Source of the DNA: Synechococcales cyanobacterium PMM_0073
GTDB taxonomy: Bacteria > Cyanobacteriota > Cyanobacteriia > Elainellales > Elainellaceae
Assembly: GCA_949127695.1 (NCBI GenBank)
Contig: CASBQH010000319.1
Span: 1 to 29,160, forward strand
Direction of reading: 5' to 3'
DNA length: 29,160 nucleotides
This document shows positions 1 to 6,612 of the stretch, piece by piece (positions within the stretch are counted from its first letter, which is position 1; each line of letters begins with the position of its first letter). Below the pieces are notes generated by a model. The model was not told the DNA's origin, searched no databases, and was given only the letters and a program-made list of their open reading frames with translations. Both the position numbers and the translations under genes were made by a program.

Positions 1-166
1 ACCTGACGCCTAATCCCACCGCGCCAGCCGTTAGCCCTTGCAGCACCTGCCTGCGAGAAACCTGCTGGATTTCGGCCAGTTCAGCCACTGGAATCTGCCG
101 CTGAGCAGAGGCTTGCGAGAGTTGGTAAGCGCGGCGGATCAACCGCATTAAGGCAGTTCGAGGCAT
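1..166 (-). CDS. Tat-exported flavin amine-oxidase-like protein, N-terminal fragment
   Basis: Reading the minus strand from an ATG at 166 gives 55 codons that stay open to the window edge, so only the N-terminus is present. It starts MPRTALMRLIRR and carries a twin-arginine motif, SRRQVLQ, at about residues 37-43, followed by a hydrophobic stretch (GLTAGAVGLGV) typical of a Tat signal peptide. Cyanobacterial flavin-dependent amine oxidases / L-amino-acid-oxidase-like proteins often begin with a short MPRTPL-like segment, a 30-40 residue linker and an RRxFL Tat motif, which is why I favour that family. The catalytic part lies outside the window, so the enzyme name is an inference. The Tat signal itself is seen directly and implies folded export to the periplasm or thylakoid lumen. 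Confidence 0.5.
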   Translation of the reverse strand, partial: MPRTALMRLIRRAYQLSQASAQRQIPVAELAEIQQVSRRQVLQGLTAGAVGLGVR

Positions 167-279
167 AGGATTTAAGGCGGGTGAAGGCGCTGAGGCTTTT
201 CCTCTAGTTTTACCTTGCCAGCTTTTGATTTGAGGTATCCTGGAGTTCTGATTGGCGGGCGGTGAGCAGAGGTCAATTC

Positions 280-546
280 ATGCCTTGGTTTGTCAAAATT
301 GAAAAAGGCATCGTAGACAAATCAGTTTTTGACCAGTACGTGCCTGCCCATCTCGCCTACGTCAGCCAGCTCATCCAGAACGGCTACCGCGCCAAAACAG
401 GCTATTGGCGCGAGCGGGGCGGCGGCATGCTGCTGTTTGAAGCGGACGATCTGCTCCAAGCCCAGGCAATCATTGCCCAAGATCCGCTGGTACAAAACGG
501 CTGCATTGACTATGAGCTGCATGAATGGTGCATTGTAGCAGAATAG
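280..546 (+). CDS. YciI-like (YCII-related) domain protein
   Basis: A protein of 88 residues starting [14 protein letters not shown] at 262 is also in frame, but the ATG at 280 has an AGAGGT ribosome-binding site about 7 bases upstream and matches the usual family start. The sequence covers the whole small alpha/beta-barrel YCII-related domain: an N-terminal strand, a PAHLAYV segment with the family's conserved His, a [18 protein letters not shown] core with an acidic pair, then [16 protein letters not shown]. The fold is ferredoxin-like and family members are dimeric. Conserved His and Asp residues suggest an enzyme, but no reaction is established for this subgroup. It lies 49 bases upstream of smpB on the same strand and may be cotranscribed. 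Confidence 0.85.
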   Translation: MPWFVKIEKGIVDKSVFDQYVPAHLAYVSQLIQNGYRAKTGYWRERGGGMLLFEADDLLQAQAIIAQDPLVQNGCIDYELHEWCIVAE

Positions 547-595
547 CCCAGCGCCCCTCCAGGCTTTAACCAAGATTTTATTCAACAAGACCCGC

Positions 596-1063
596 ATGAG
601 TGACTCAGACGATGGCTACAGGCTAGTAGCCGACAACCGACAGGCGCGATTTGAATATGAAATATTAGAGACTTACGAAGTCGGCGTAGAGCTGCGCGGC
701 ACCGAGGTCAAGTCGATTCGGCAAGGCAAGGCCAACCTGCGCGATGGCTTTGCCCTGATCCGCAACGGCGAGGCATGGCTGCATAACGTGCATATTTCGC
801 CGCATTCCACCTCTAGCCAAATTGTGAATCACGAGCCGCGCCGCACCCGCAAGCTGCTGCTGCATAGCCAGGAAATCCGCAAGCTGATTGGCCAAGTTGA
901 ACAAAAAGGCTTGACGCTAGTGCCGCTGAAAATGTACTTGAAGCGGGGCTGGGTAAAGCTGACGCTGGGCTTAGCCAAAGGCAAAAAGCTGCATGACAAG
1001 CGCGAAACCCTGAAGCGGAAGCAAAGCGATCGAGAGATCCAGCGGGCGATGAAAAACGGCTAG
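596..1063 (+). CDS. smpB: SsrA (tmRNA)-binding protein SmpB
   Basis: SmpB binds tmRNA and delivers it to stalled ribosomes, so that incomplete proteins are tagged for proteolysis and the ribosome is released. The 155-residue product has the full family pattern: [40 protein letters not shown] near the N-terminus, the HNVHISPH segment, [10 protein letters not shown], then the [29 protein letters not shown] signature and a basic C-terminal tail ([14 protein letters not shown]) that enters the decoding channel. Length is normal for the family. The ATG at 596 follows the YciI-like gene by 49 bases. A small hairpin includes the stop codon. The ssrA gene is not in this window. Confidence 0.97.
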   Translation: MSDSDDGYRLVADNRQARFEYEILETYEVGVELRGTEVKSIRQGKANLRDGFALIRNGEAWLHNVHISPHSTSSQIVNHEPRRTRKLLLHSQEIRKLIGQVEQKGLTLVPLKMYLKRGWVKLTLGLAKGKKLHDKRETLKRKQSDREIQRAMKNG

Positions 1064-1078
1064 CTCTAGCTCTAGCCG
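1057..1078 (+). terminator. Hairpin overlapping the smpB stop codon
   Basis: CGGCTAG (1057-1063) pairs with CTAGCCG (1072-1078) around an 8-base loop, and the left arm contains the TAG stop codon. No T-run follows, so this is at best a weak or factor-assisted terminator, or a 3'-end stabilising hairpin. Confidence 0.35.
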
Positions 1079-1521
1079 CTCAGCCATCTTGCGGATCATG
1101 TAACGATTTATTGTAATTGCCTCGCAAAAATGTTACAGTCTTGTTACACGAAACCTGGGACTGGCCAGACGCAGTTTTAAAAAACAGCGGCCTGCGACAG
1201 CAGCAGTGCCTCCAGGTATCGAGTTATCTCCTCCCAACACAGCGAGTTTGGCCAGCCATCTATTGGCTGGCTTTTATCACGGTTGTTTGGCCTCACTGCG
1301 TCAGGTTAATCAGAGGCAGCGCATCGATTCGTTAATTGAGTTTTGTAAATTCAAACTCTAGATAAATTTTTCCTGGAAATTCACGCCCAGACGGTGGTTA
1401 TGTCCTCAATCGCGTGATACCGTAGTGAGTGGCACAAATGATTGGTAAACTCGCATCAGCACCAAAAATTTAATTCTTTAACTCGATTTTGCGGTCGTCT
1501 CTGCAAATCGTTCCGGTATCA

Positions 1522-1537
1522 TCGTCCGAAAGGATGA
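1522..1537 (+). promoter_or_regulatory. GNRA-tetraloop hairpin in RRM leader
   Basis: TCGTCC (1522-1527) and GGATGA (1532-1537) form a 6-bp stem with one G-U pair closed by a GAAA tetraloop. It lies about 305 bases upstream of the RRM start codon. If the transcript begins further upstream, this would be an RNA structure in the leader. Function unknown. Confidence 0.3.
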
Positions 1538-1593
1538 GTTGACGGGTTAATTATGTAATTTTTGCATTTTAGTATATGAAATATTGATTAAAA

Positions 1594-1609
1594 AAGCTTA
1601 TATAAGCTT
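1594..1609. repeat. 16-bp perfect palindrome AAGCTTATATAAGCTT
   Basis: A perfect 8+8 dyad in the noncoding region upstream of the RRM gene. It could be a protein-binding site or an AT-rich cruciform. No known operator matched by eye. Confidence 0.5.
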
Positions 1610-1641
1610 GACCTGCAATTTTACACCCTTTGTAGAAAGCA

Positions 1642-1722
1642 GGTTCACCAGTAGGATGATTGAGGGTGAGAGTTTCTTGGCTGATCAGCGAACCAGATTT
1701 CGCAGAATTGAATGGGTGAACC
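1642..1722 (+). promoter_or_regulatory. Long-range inverted repeat in RRM leader
   Basis: GGTTCACC (1642-1649) is the exact reverse complement of GGTGAACC (1715-1722), enclosing 65 bases. In RNA this could close a branched leader domain ending about 120 bases before the start codon. An 8-bp match may be chance, so this is tentative. Confidence 0.25.
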
Positions 1723-1841
1723 GCTGGCGTTTATCCTGCCCGAGATAATTTTTATGTTGTCAGTCTGCATCGCTCAATTTTTGATTCAAGTCATCCATTT
1801 TTAGCCGTCTCTTAATTAGATTGTCTGGAGGTATCTTTTCC

Positions 1842-2276
1842 ATGTCTATTCGTCTCTACATTGGTAATTTGCCAAAGGACATTGAGCGCCAAGAGCTAGA
1901 GTCCGTATTTGCCGAATTTGAGAGTGCAAACACGACCAAAGTGATTACTGATCGCAAGACTGGCAAATGTCGGGGCTTTGGGTTTATCACGGCCAAGGAC
2001 GAAGCGGAGGCCAATCAAATCATCGAAAAATTTGATGGCTACCTGCTCAACGAAAGCCCGCTAAAAATTGAGGTGGCTCAGCCCAAAGCGAAGGGCAAGG
2101 AAGACAGCGAAGCCCCAGAGCCTGAGGCTGGCTCCAGCAAGCGCAGCAAGGGCGGTAAGCCAGCCGCTCGCAAACAGACGGCAGGGGATAGCGACGCAGT
2201 ACAGCCCGATCCGCGCTGGGCACAGGATCTCGAAAAGCTCAAGCAGCTTCTGGCAGCTCAAACGGCTAGCTCATAG
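1842..2276 (+). CDS. Cyanobacterial RRM-type RNA-binding protein (Rbp, Rbp3-like)
   Basis: A 144-residue protein with one N-terminal RNA recognition motif (residues 2-80). RNP2 is LYIGNL at residues 5-10 and RNP1 is KCRGFGFI near residue 43-50. A low-complexity acidic/basic linker follows (EDSEAPEPEAGSSKRSKGGK), ending in a predicted helix, PDPRWAQDLEKLKQLLAAQ. The ATG at 1842 has a strong TGGAGGT site 9 bases upstream; an upstream in-frame TTG at 1821 overlaps this site and is unlikely. It differs from cold-induced RbpA-type proteins in lacking a Gly-rich tail; length and the non-glycine C-terminus resemble Synechocystis Rbp3, linked to thylakoid targeting of photosystem mRNAs. That subtype assignment is from memory. 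A strong inverted repeat follows the gene. Confidence 0.9.
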   Translation: MSIRLYIGNLPKDIERQELESVFAEFESANTTKVITDRKTGKCRGFGFITAKDEAEANQIIEKFDGYLLNESPLKIEVAQPKAKGKEDSEAPEPEAGSSKRSKGGKPAARKQTAGDSDAVQPDPRWAQDLEKLKQLLAAQTASS

Positions 2277-2334
2277 CGGCGGCGGCTGGCCGACCGCTTG
2301 GCGTTAGCAGCCAGCAGCAGTTCACAGATCAAAT

Positions 2335-2378
2335 CAGCGCTGGCCTCGTGGGGTTCAATCAGCACGAGGCCAGCGCTG
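2335..2378 (+). terminator. Strong inverted repeat downstream of RRM gene
   Basis: CAGCGCTGGCCTCGTG (2335-2350) pairs perfectly with 2363-2378 across a 12-base loop, giving a 16-bp GC-rich stem about 60 bases after the stop codon. The following GGTTTTG is a weak U-tract. It probably ends or protects the RRM transcript. Confidence 0.65.
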
Positions 2379-2521
2379 GTTTTGCGGCGGTGCAGGGGTG
2401 GCAAACTGAGGCGAGTGGGGTAGCCTCACTGTAACTGGCTCTGAATCTGGCTATCGTTAGGGCGACAAAACCTACTCAAATGCTGAATCGGACATTTCTA
2501 GCGATGCTGGGCCATGCTGGA

Positions 2522-2537
2522 CTTGAGCTAGCTCAAG
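2522..2537. repeat. 16-bp perfect palindrome CTTGAGCTAGCTCAAG
   Basis: A perfect 8+8 dyad in noncoding DNA 155 bp before the methyltransferase start. It is a candidate operator or chance dyad. It is not the sequence of the palindrome at 1594-1609. Confidence 0.45.
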
Positions 2538-2640
2538 CGGTGAGCCGGGTGAACAAAAAGCTCGTTTCAAGCTGCAATTCAAGCAATATCATTTCCGAGT
2601 GATTGCCAATTGCCCGCTGCTGCAAAAGTTGAGGATTATT

Positions 2641-2664
2641 CAGAGCTGTAACCAGAGCTGTAAA
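2641..2664. repeat. 12-bp tandem duplication upstream of methyltransferase
   Basis: Two adjacent units, CAGAGCTGTAAC (2641-2652) and CAGAGCTGTAAA (2653-2664), match at 11 of 12 positions. They end 28 bases before the start codon, in the promoter/leader region. Confidence 0.7.
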
Positions 2665-2692
2665 ATTAACAGCAAAGGCTTCTGGAGTGAAT

Positions 2693-3652
2693 ATGCCTAG
2701 CTTAGCATCTCAATTTGTCAACGGAATTTTGGCTGTAAAACCTCTGGCCGACTTAGCCAAACATCAGGCACGCAGCATGATGATCAATCGAGCTGAGTCG
2801 ATTGGGGTGTATTGGCGGCAAGAAGTGCAGGCGCTGCGCTCGCGCCAAAGCAACGCCCAATTTTCTACCGAGTTTTCCACTGACTGGGATCGAGAACTAG
2901 CAGAACTACAGTCTGCGAGCTTGGTCTATCCCAACTATTACCTGACTTCGTTTCATGCCTATGAACAGGGCAACCTGAGCTGGGAGGCGGCGATGGAAGT
3001 GGAAGTTGCGGCTCATGCCGTCCATGCCCGAATCTGGCCAGAAGCGGGGGCAAAAGGCGATGCCATGCTGCGGCAGAGCTTTCATGCGCTGCTAAAACAG
3101 GAAATCTCGCTTGATCCACAAGATATTTTAGATCTTGGCTGTAGCGTTGGCATGAGCAGCTTTGCGCTCCAAGCGCTCTACCCGCAGGCGCAAATTACAG
3201 GCGTCGATCTGTCGCCCTATTTTCTAGCCGTGGCGCAATATCAGGCGCAGCGTCAGGGCGCGAGGATTCGTTGGGTTCATGCTGCCGCCGAAGCCACAGG
3301 CTGCCCAGATGCCAGTTTTGATCTCGTCTCAGCGCACCTGATGTTTCACGAACTGCCGCAGACTGCCGCCATTAAGATTTTGCGGGAAGCTCGTCGCGTT
3401 CTGCGTCCCGGCGGGCATTTGGCAATTATGGATATGAATCCTGGCTCTGAGGTCTATGCCAAGATGCCGCCCTATATTTTGACGCTGCTCAAAAGCACTG
3501 AGCCTTATTTAGATCAGTACTTTGCGCTGAATTTGGAGCAGGCGATCATGGCGGCAGGGTTTGCTCAGCCTGCTCTGTTCTGCAATAGTCAGCGGCATCG
3601 GACGCTGATTGCCTCGGTTCAATCGCAGCCCGAAAATATTACAGTTATTTAA
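2693..3652 (+). CDS. Class I SAM-dependent methyltransferase
   Basis: A 319-residue protein. I chose the ATG at 2693, preceded by TGGAG, over the in-frame GTG at 2687, which overlaps that site. The C-terminal two thirds form a Methyltransf_11-type Rossmann fold: motif I DILDLGCSVG near residues 144-153, the acidic residue after strand beta-2 in TGVDLSP (D172), and HLMFHELP in the motif IV region, then VLRPGGHLAIMDMN (post-motif). The N-terminal region, with NYYLTSFHAYEQGNLSWEAA, is a conserved lead-in I recognise from cyanobacterial and plastid methyltransferases of this type. The methyl acceptor is unknown; a lipid-like or quinone/pigment substrate is only a guess from the UbiE-like core. 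A 12-bp duplication sits upstream. Confidence 0.85.
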   Translation: MPSLASQFVNGILAVKPLADLAKHQARSMMINRAESIGVYWRQEVQALRSRQSNAQFSTEFSTDWDRELAELQSASLVYPNYYLTSFHAYEQGNLSWEAAMEVEVAAHAVHARIWPEAGAKGDAMLRQSFHALLKQEISLDPQDILDLGCSVGMSSFALQALYPQAQITGVDLSPYFLAVAQYQAQRQGARIRWVHAAAEATGCPDASFDLVSAHLMFHELPQTAAIKILREARRVLRPGGHLAIMDMNPGSEVYAKMPPYILTLLKSTEPYLDQYFALNLEQAIMAAGFAQPALFCNSQRHRTLIASVQSQPENITVI

Positions 3653-3763
3653 GAAATCTATCGCTTAGTTGCGACTCATAGAGATTCGCGGCCAGGGCTT
3701 CTGTGAATCTAAAGGAAATGTTAAATTCCTCATAGCCCAATAACGAACGACGGAGTAATGTTT

Positions 3764-3991
3764 ATGGACTCCTCTGTGCTCAGACTGGTCTGGGATGTGG
3801 TGGAAGAGACACAGATTAAAGATCTGCTAACTCTGCCAGATACGGCACTCGTCAAGCTTCTGCTCCAGCGGATCTCTCGCAAGGTGCTGCTAAGCGGTGA
3901 AGAAGTCTGCCTCATGTACGACTACATCAGCGCCCGCACCTGGCTGATTCGCGATATGGCGGACTCACGCAGCAGCTCACAGGCAGCTTGA
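3764..3991 (+). CDS. Small conserved cyanobacterial protein of unknown function
   Basis: A 75-residue protein starting MDSSVLRLVWDVVEETQ. An ATG at 3758 is in frame, but GGAG at 3752-3755 is 8 bases from the ATG at 3764 and only 2 from the earlier one, so 3764 is the better start. The pattern (hydrophobic helix, LLTLPDTALVKLLLQRI, LSGEEVCLMYDYISARTWLIRDMA) matches a small all-helical family I recall as widespread in cyanobacteria and annotated as hypothetical. No membrane segment, metal motif or signal peptide is seen. It stands alone between a methyltransferase and a hydrolase, 71 bases before the latter. Confidence 0.8.
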   Translation: MDSSVLRLVWDVVEETQIKDLLTLPDTALVKLLLQRISRKVLLSGEEVCLMYDYISARTWLIRDMADSRSSSQAA

Positions 3992-4062
3992 GCCAAAGCC
4001 TGCCCTAAGGAATGCCTACTCTACGATATAGGGGTGATCTATAAATAGCGGGCAGTAGTTTT

Positions 4063-4962
4063 ATGGCAGCAGCTTCACCGACTCCTTTACGGAATCAGCC
4101 GCAAAATTGGCATTGGCAGGGCTTGCCAATTTGCTATCAGACAGCAGGCCAAACTGGGCCAGCGGTGGTTCTAGTGCATGGATTTGGAGCTTCTTGGGGG
4201 CACTGGCGCAAAAATATTCCGGTGTTGGCGCAGAGCTGTCGCGTTTTTGCCATTGATCTGGTGGGCTTCGGCGGTTCGGCCAAGCCTAGTCCCGGAGCGC
4301 CTGTTGACTACAATTTCACGACCTGGAGCGAGCAGCTGTTAGATTTTTGTCGTGAAGTTGTGGGCAGTTCAGCCTTTGTCGTAGGCAACTCAGTCGGCTG
4401 CATTGTGGCGATGCAGGCCGCTGTGACTGCGCCTGAGCAAATCAAAGCCGTGGCGCTGCTCAACTGCTCACTCAGGCTGCTGCATGATCGTCGCCGCGCC
4501 GAGCAGCCCTGGCTGAAACGAATCGGTACGCCAATTCTGCAAAATTTGCTGGGAATTCGGCCACTGGGGCAGGGCTTTTTTAGGCTATTGGCCAAACCCA
4601 AGACCGTGCGAAAAATTTTGCTCCAGGCTTACGGCAATCCTGAAGCTGTCACTGATGAATTAGTCGAACTGCTGATGCAGCCTGCTGCCGATCCGGGCGC
4701 AGCCGATGTATTTTTGGCCTTTACGCGCTACTCGCAAGGCCCCTTGCCCGAAGATCTTTTGGCGGCGCTGCCCTGTCCGGCGCTGGTGATTTGGGGCGAA
4801 GCTGATCCCTGGGAGCCGGTTGCCCAAGGCCGTAAATTTGCTGACTACCCAGCCGTGCAAAAATTTATCTCGCTGCCGGGGGTTGGCCACTGCCCGCAAG
4901 ACGAAGCGCCCGATCAGGTCAACCCAATTTTGCTGGACTGGATTTTGCAGCAGGCTGAATAA
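4063..4962 (+). CDS. Alpha/beta hydrolase, plant-pheophytinase-like clade
   Basis: A 299-residue alpha/beta hydrolase. The oxyanion segment is VLVHGFGASWGHWRKN (residues 36-51). The nucleophile elbow is GNSVG with Ser110. The acid is probably Asp248 in WGEADPWEP and the base His276 in GVGHCPQDEAP, so the triad looks complete. The combination GNSxG, DPWEP and GHCPQDEAPxxVNP resembles chloroplast pheophytinase (PPH) and its relatives, which remove phytol from chlorophyll-type pigments. That makes a pigment or prenyl-ester substrate plausible but unproven; cyanobacterial relatives are often annotated only as hydrolases. No signal peptide is seen. The ribosome-binding site at the chosen ATG is poor. 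Confidence 0.88.
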   Translation: MAAASPTPLRNQPQNWHWQGLPICYQTAGQTGPAVVLVHGFGASWGHWRKNIPVLAQSCRVFAIDLVGFGGSAKPSPGAPVDYNFTTWSEQLLDFCREVVGSSAFVVGNSVGCIVAMQAAVTAPEQIKAVALLNCSLRLLHDRRRAEQPWLKRIGTPILQNLLGIRPLGQGFFRLLAKPKTVRKILLQAYGNPEAVTDELVELLMQPAADPGAADVFLAFTRYSQGPLPEDLLAALPCPALVIWGEADPWEPVAQGRKFADYPAVQKFISLPGVGHCPQDEAPDQVNPILLDWILQQAE

Positions 4963-5072
4963 CGCCCAAATTCGGCCTGCAAAGTTCAGCTTGCAGAAAG
5001 GTCAGCTCAAGCTGATACTGTTTGAGCGATGTATCGTAGATCAAGGATTAAGCAATACCGCAGGAAACAACT

Positions 5073-5510
5073 ATGCCTTTATCAGTAGGTGATACCGCAC
5101 CAAACTTCACCGTCAACGACACCAACGGTAGCCCGGTTTCTCTCTCCGACTTTGCGGGCAAAACAGTCGTGCTCTATTTTTATCCCAAAGACGATACGCC
5201 GGGATGCACCAAAGAAGCTTGCAGCTTTCGAGATGCCTACGGCGACTACCAGGGCAAAGATGCTGTGGTGCTGGGGGTGAGCATGGACAGCGAGGCATCG
5301 CACCAGCAGTTTACTGACAAATTTAGCCTGCCGTTTCCGCTGCTGGCTGACGTGAATGGCACCATCACCAAAGCCTATGATGTGGATGGCGGCGGCTATG
5401 CTAAGCGCGTCACCTATGTGATTGACGGCAGCGGCAAAATTAGCCAGGTCTACACCAGCATTCAAACTGAAAGCCATGCTCAAGATATTTTGCAAGCGCT
5501 GAAACTTTAG
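5073..5510 (+). CDS. bcp: Peroxiredoxin, Bcp/PrxQ type
   Basis: Thiol peroxidase that reduces H2O2 and organic hydroperoxides using thioredoxin. The 145-residue protein begins MPLSVGDTAPNF and carries PKDDTPGCTKEAC (residues 38-50). Cys45 is the peroxidatic residue within PxxxTxxC, and Cys50, five residues on, is the resolving cysteine that defines the PrxQ/Bcp class. The later FPLLADVNGTITKAYDV and KRVTYVIDGSGKI segments complete the thioredoxin-like fold. AGGAA lies 6 bases before the ATG. In cyanobacteria these enzymes are soluble or thylakoid-associated; there is no signal peptide here. It follows the hydrolase gene by 110 bases on the same strand. Confidence 0.95.
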   Translation: MPLSVGDTAPNFTVNDTNGSPVSLSDFAGKTVVLYFYPKDDTPGCTKEACSFRDAYGDYQGKDAVVLGVSMDSEASHQQFTDKFSLPFPLLADVNGTITKAYDVDGGGYAKRVTYVIDGSGKISQVYTSIQTESHAQDILQALKL

Positions 5511-5620
5511 CTCGCTTTGACGGATCTGGCCATTTGAGGCTGATCATTTTGGGCTGTTTCTGGCAACTCTAGAGGCAGGCCAGAATTGGTCTGCTGATTT
5601 ACCTGAGTTGATTAAAGACT

Positions 5621-6589
5621 ATGCAAGTACTTGTCACCGGCGCTGCGGGCTTCATTGGCTACTACTTAGCAGAAAGACTGCTGAGCGAAGGAATTCAGGT
5701 TCACGGCATCGATAACCTGAACGACTATTACGATGTCAATCTCAAAAAGGCTCGCTTGGCTCGGCTTCAGGCACAGCCCGGATTCCACTTCCAGTATCTC
5801 GATTTGAGCGACCGAGCCGGGATGGCGCAGCTATTCGAGGCGCATCAGTTTGACTGCGTGGTGAATCTGGCGGCGCAGGCTGGGGTGCGCTATTCGCTCA
5901 GCAATCCTCATGCCTATGCCGACAGCAATTTGATTGGCTTTGTCAACCTGCTCGAAGGCTGTCGGCAGCAGCAGGTGCAGCATTTGGTCTACGCTTCCTC
6001 TAGCTCCGTCTATGGCGTCAACCCGAAAGTGCCCTTTGCCACCAGCGACAGCGTTGATCACCCAATTTCGCTCTATGCGGCCACCAAAAAAGCCAACGAG
6101 CTGATGGCCTACACCTACAGCCACCTCTACCAAATTCCCACCACCGGCCTGCGCTTTTTCACGGTCTATGGCCCTTGGGGACGGCCTGATATGGCTTACT
6201 TTAAGTTTGTCAAGTCAATCAAGGCAGGCCAGCCGATTGATGTTTACAACCATGGCGACATGCAGCGTGACTTTACCTACATTGACGATGTAATTGAAGG
6301 CGTTCTGCGCGTCATGCGGCAGGCTCCGGCTCCGGCAGTTGGCGCACCCTACAAGCTTTATAACATCGGCAACAATCGGCCTGTGACGCTGACGCGGTTC
6401 ATTGAAGTGGTGGAAACTGCCCTGGGGCAAACCGCCCAAAAGAACTTTTTGCCAATGCAGCCCGGTGACGTGCCAATCACCTATGCCGATGTGGATGACT
6501 TAATGCGTGACGTAGGCTTTAGACCCACAACGCCAATCGAGACGGGCATTGCGCGCTTTGTCGAATGGTACGAGGCTTACTATAGCTAG
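5621..6589 (+). CDS. NAD-dependent epimerase, UDP-glucuronate 4-epimerase-like
   Basis: Extended short-chain dehydrogenase/reductase of 322 residues. It has the N-terminal NAD-binding motif TGAAGFIG (6-13), the catalytic YxxxK pair Tyr152/Lys156 in LYAATKKANELMAY, and the Ser-rich YASSSSVYG strand. The DNLNDYYDVNLKKARL segment and GLRFFTVYGPWGRPDMAYFKF are typical of the UDP-glucuronate 4-epimerase group (CapI/LpsL/plant GAE), which supplies UDP-galacturonate for surface polysaccharides. UDP-glucose 4-epimerase activity is the main alternative. It converges on the repeat-protein gene with 23 bases between stops. Confidence 0.9.
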   Translation: MQVLVTGAAGFIGYYLAERLLSEGIQVHGIDNLNDYYDVNLKKARLARLQAQPGFHFQYLDLSDRAGMAQLFEAHQFDCVVNLAAQAGVRYSLSNPHAYADSNLIGFVNLLEGCRQQQVQHLVYASSSSVYGVNPKVPFATSDSVDHPISLYAATKKANELMAYTYSHLYQIPTTGLRFFTVYGPWGRPDMAYFKFVKSIKAGQPIDVYNHGDMQRDFTYIDDVIEGVLRVMRQAPAPAVGAPYKLYNIGNNRPVTLTRFIEVVETALGQTAQKNFLPMQPGDVPITYADVDDLMRDVGFRPTTPIETGIARFVEWYEAYYS

Positions 6590-6612
6590 CTGTGGCTAGT
6601 AGTCAAACAAAA

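Larger units (their letters stand above)
1064..1841 (+). other. Long intergenic region, leader of the RRM gene
   Basis: This is the longest gene-free stretch in the window (778 bp). It is AT-richer than its surroundings from about 1340 onward. It holds two GTTACA boxes (1132-1137 and 1143-1148), a GNRA-capped hairpin (1522-1537), a 16-bp perfect palindrome (1594-1609) and a distant inverted repeat GGTTCACC/GGTGAACC (1642-1649 and 1715-1722), described separately. No credible coding frame was found. The promoter and much of the 5' untranslated region of the RRM gene probably lie here. Cyanobacterial cold-inducible rbp genes are known for regulatory leaders, but no single -10/-35 pair is convincing. 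Confidence 0.5.
2277..2692. other. Intergenic region between RRM and methyltransferase genes
   Basis: This 416-bp noncoding stretch contains the strong hairpin at 2335-2378, a weaker TGAGGC/GCCTCA stem (2407-2428), a second 16-bp perfect palindrome (2522-2537) and a 12-bp tandem duplication just before the methyltransferase start (2641-2664). No supported open reading frame was seen. Confidence 0.5.

Noticed and set aside
1117..1335. A 72-codon open frame in the smpB/RRM spacer starting at TTG
   Set aside because: It has no ribosome-binding site, no recognisable protein pattern and low-complexity composition. It lies in a probable leader/promoter region.
3670..3760. AGGAA/TTCCT hairpin before the small conserved gene
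   Set aside because: The stem is only 5 bp with a mismatch beyond, well within chance.
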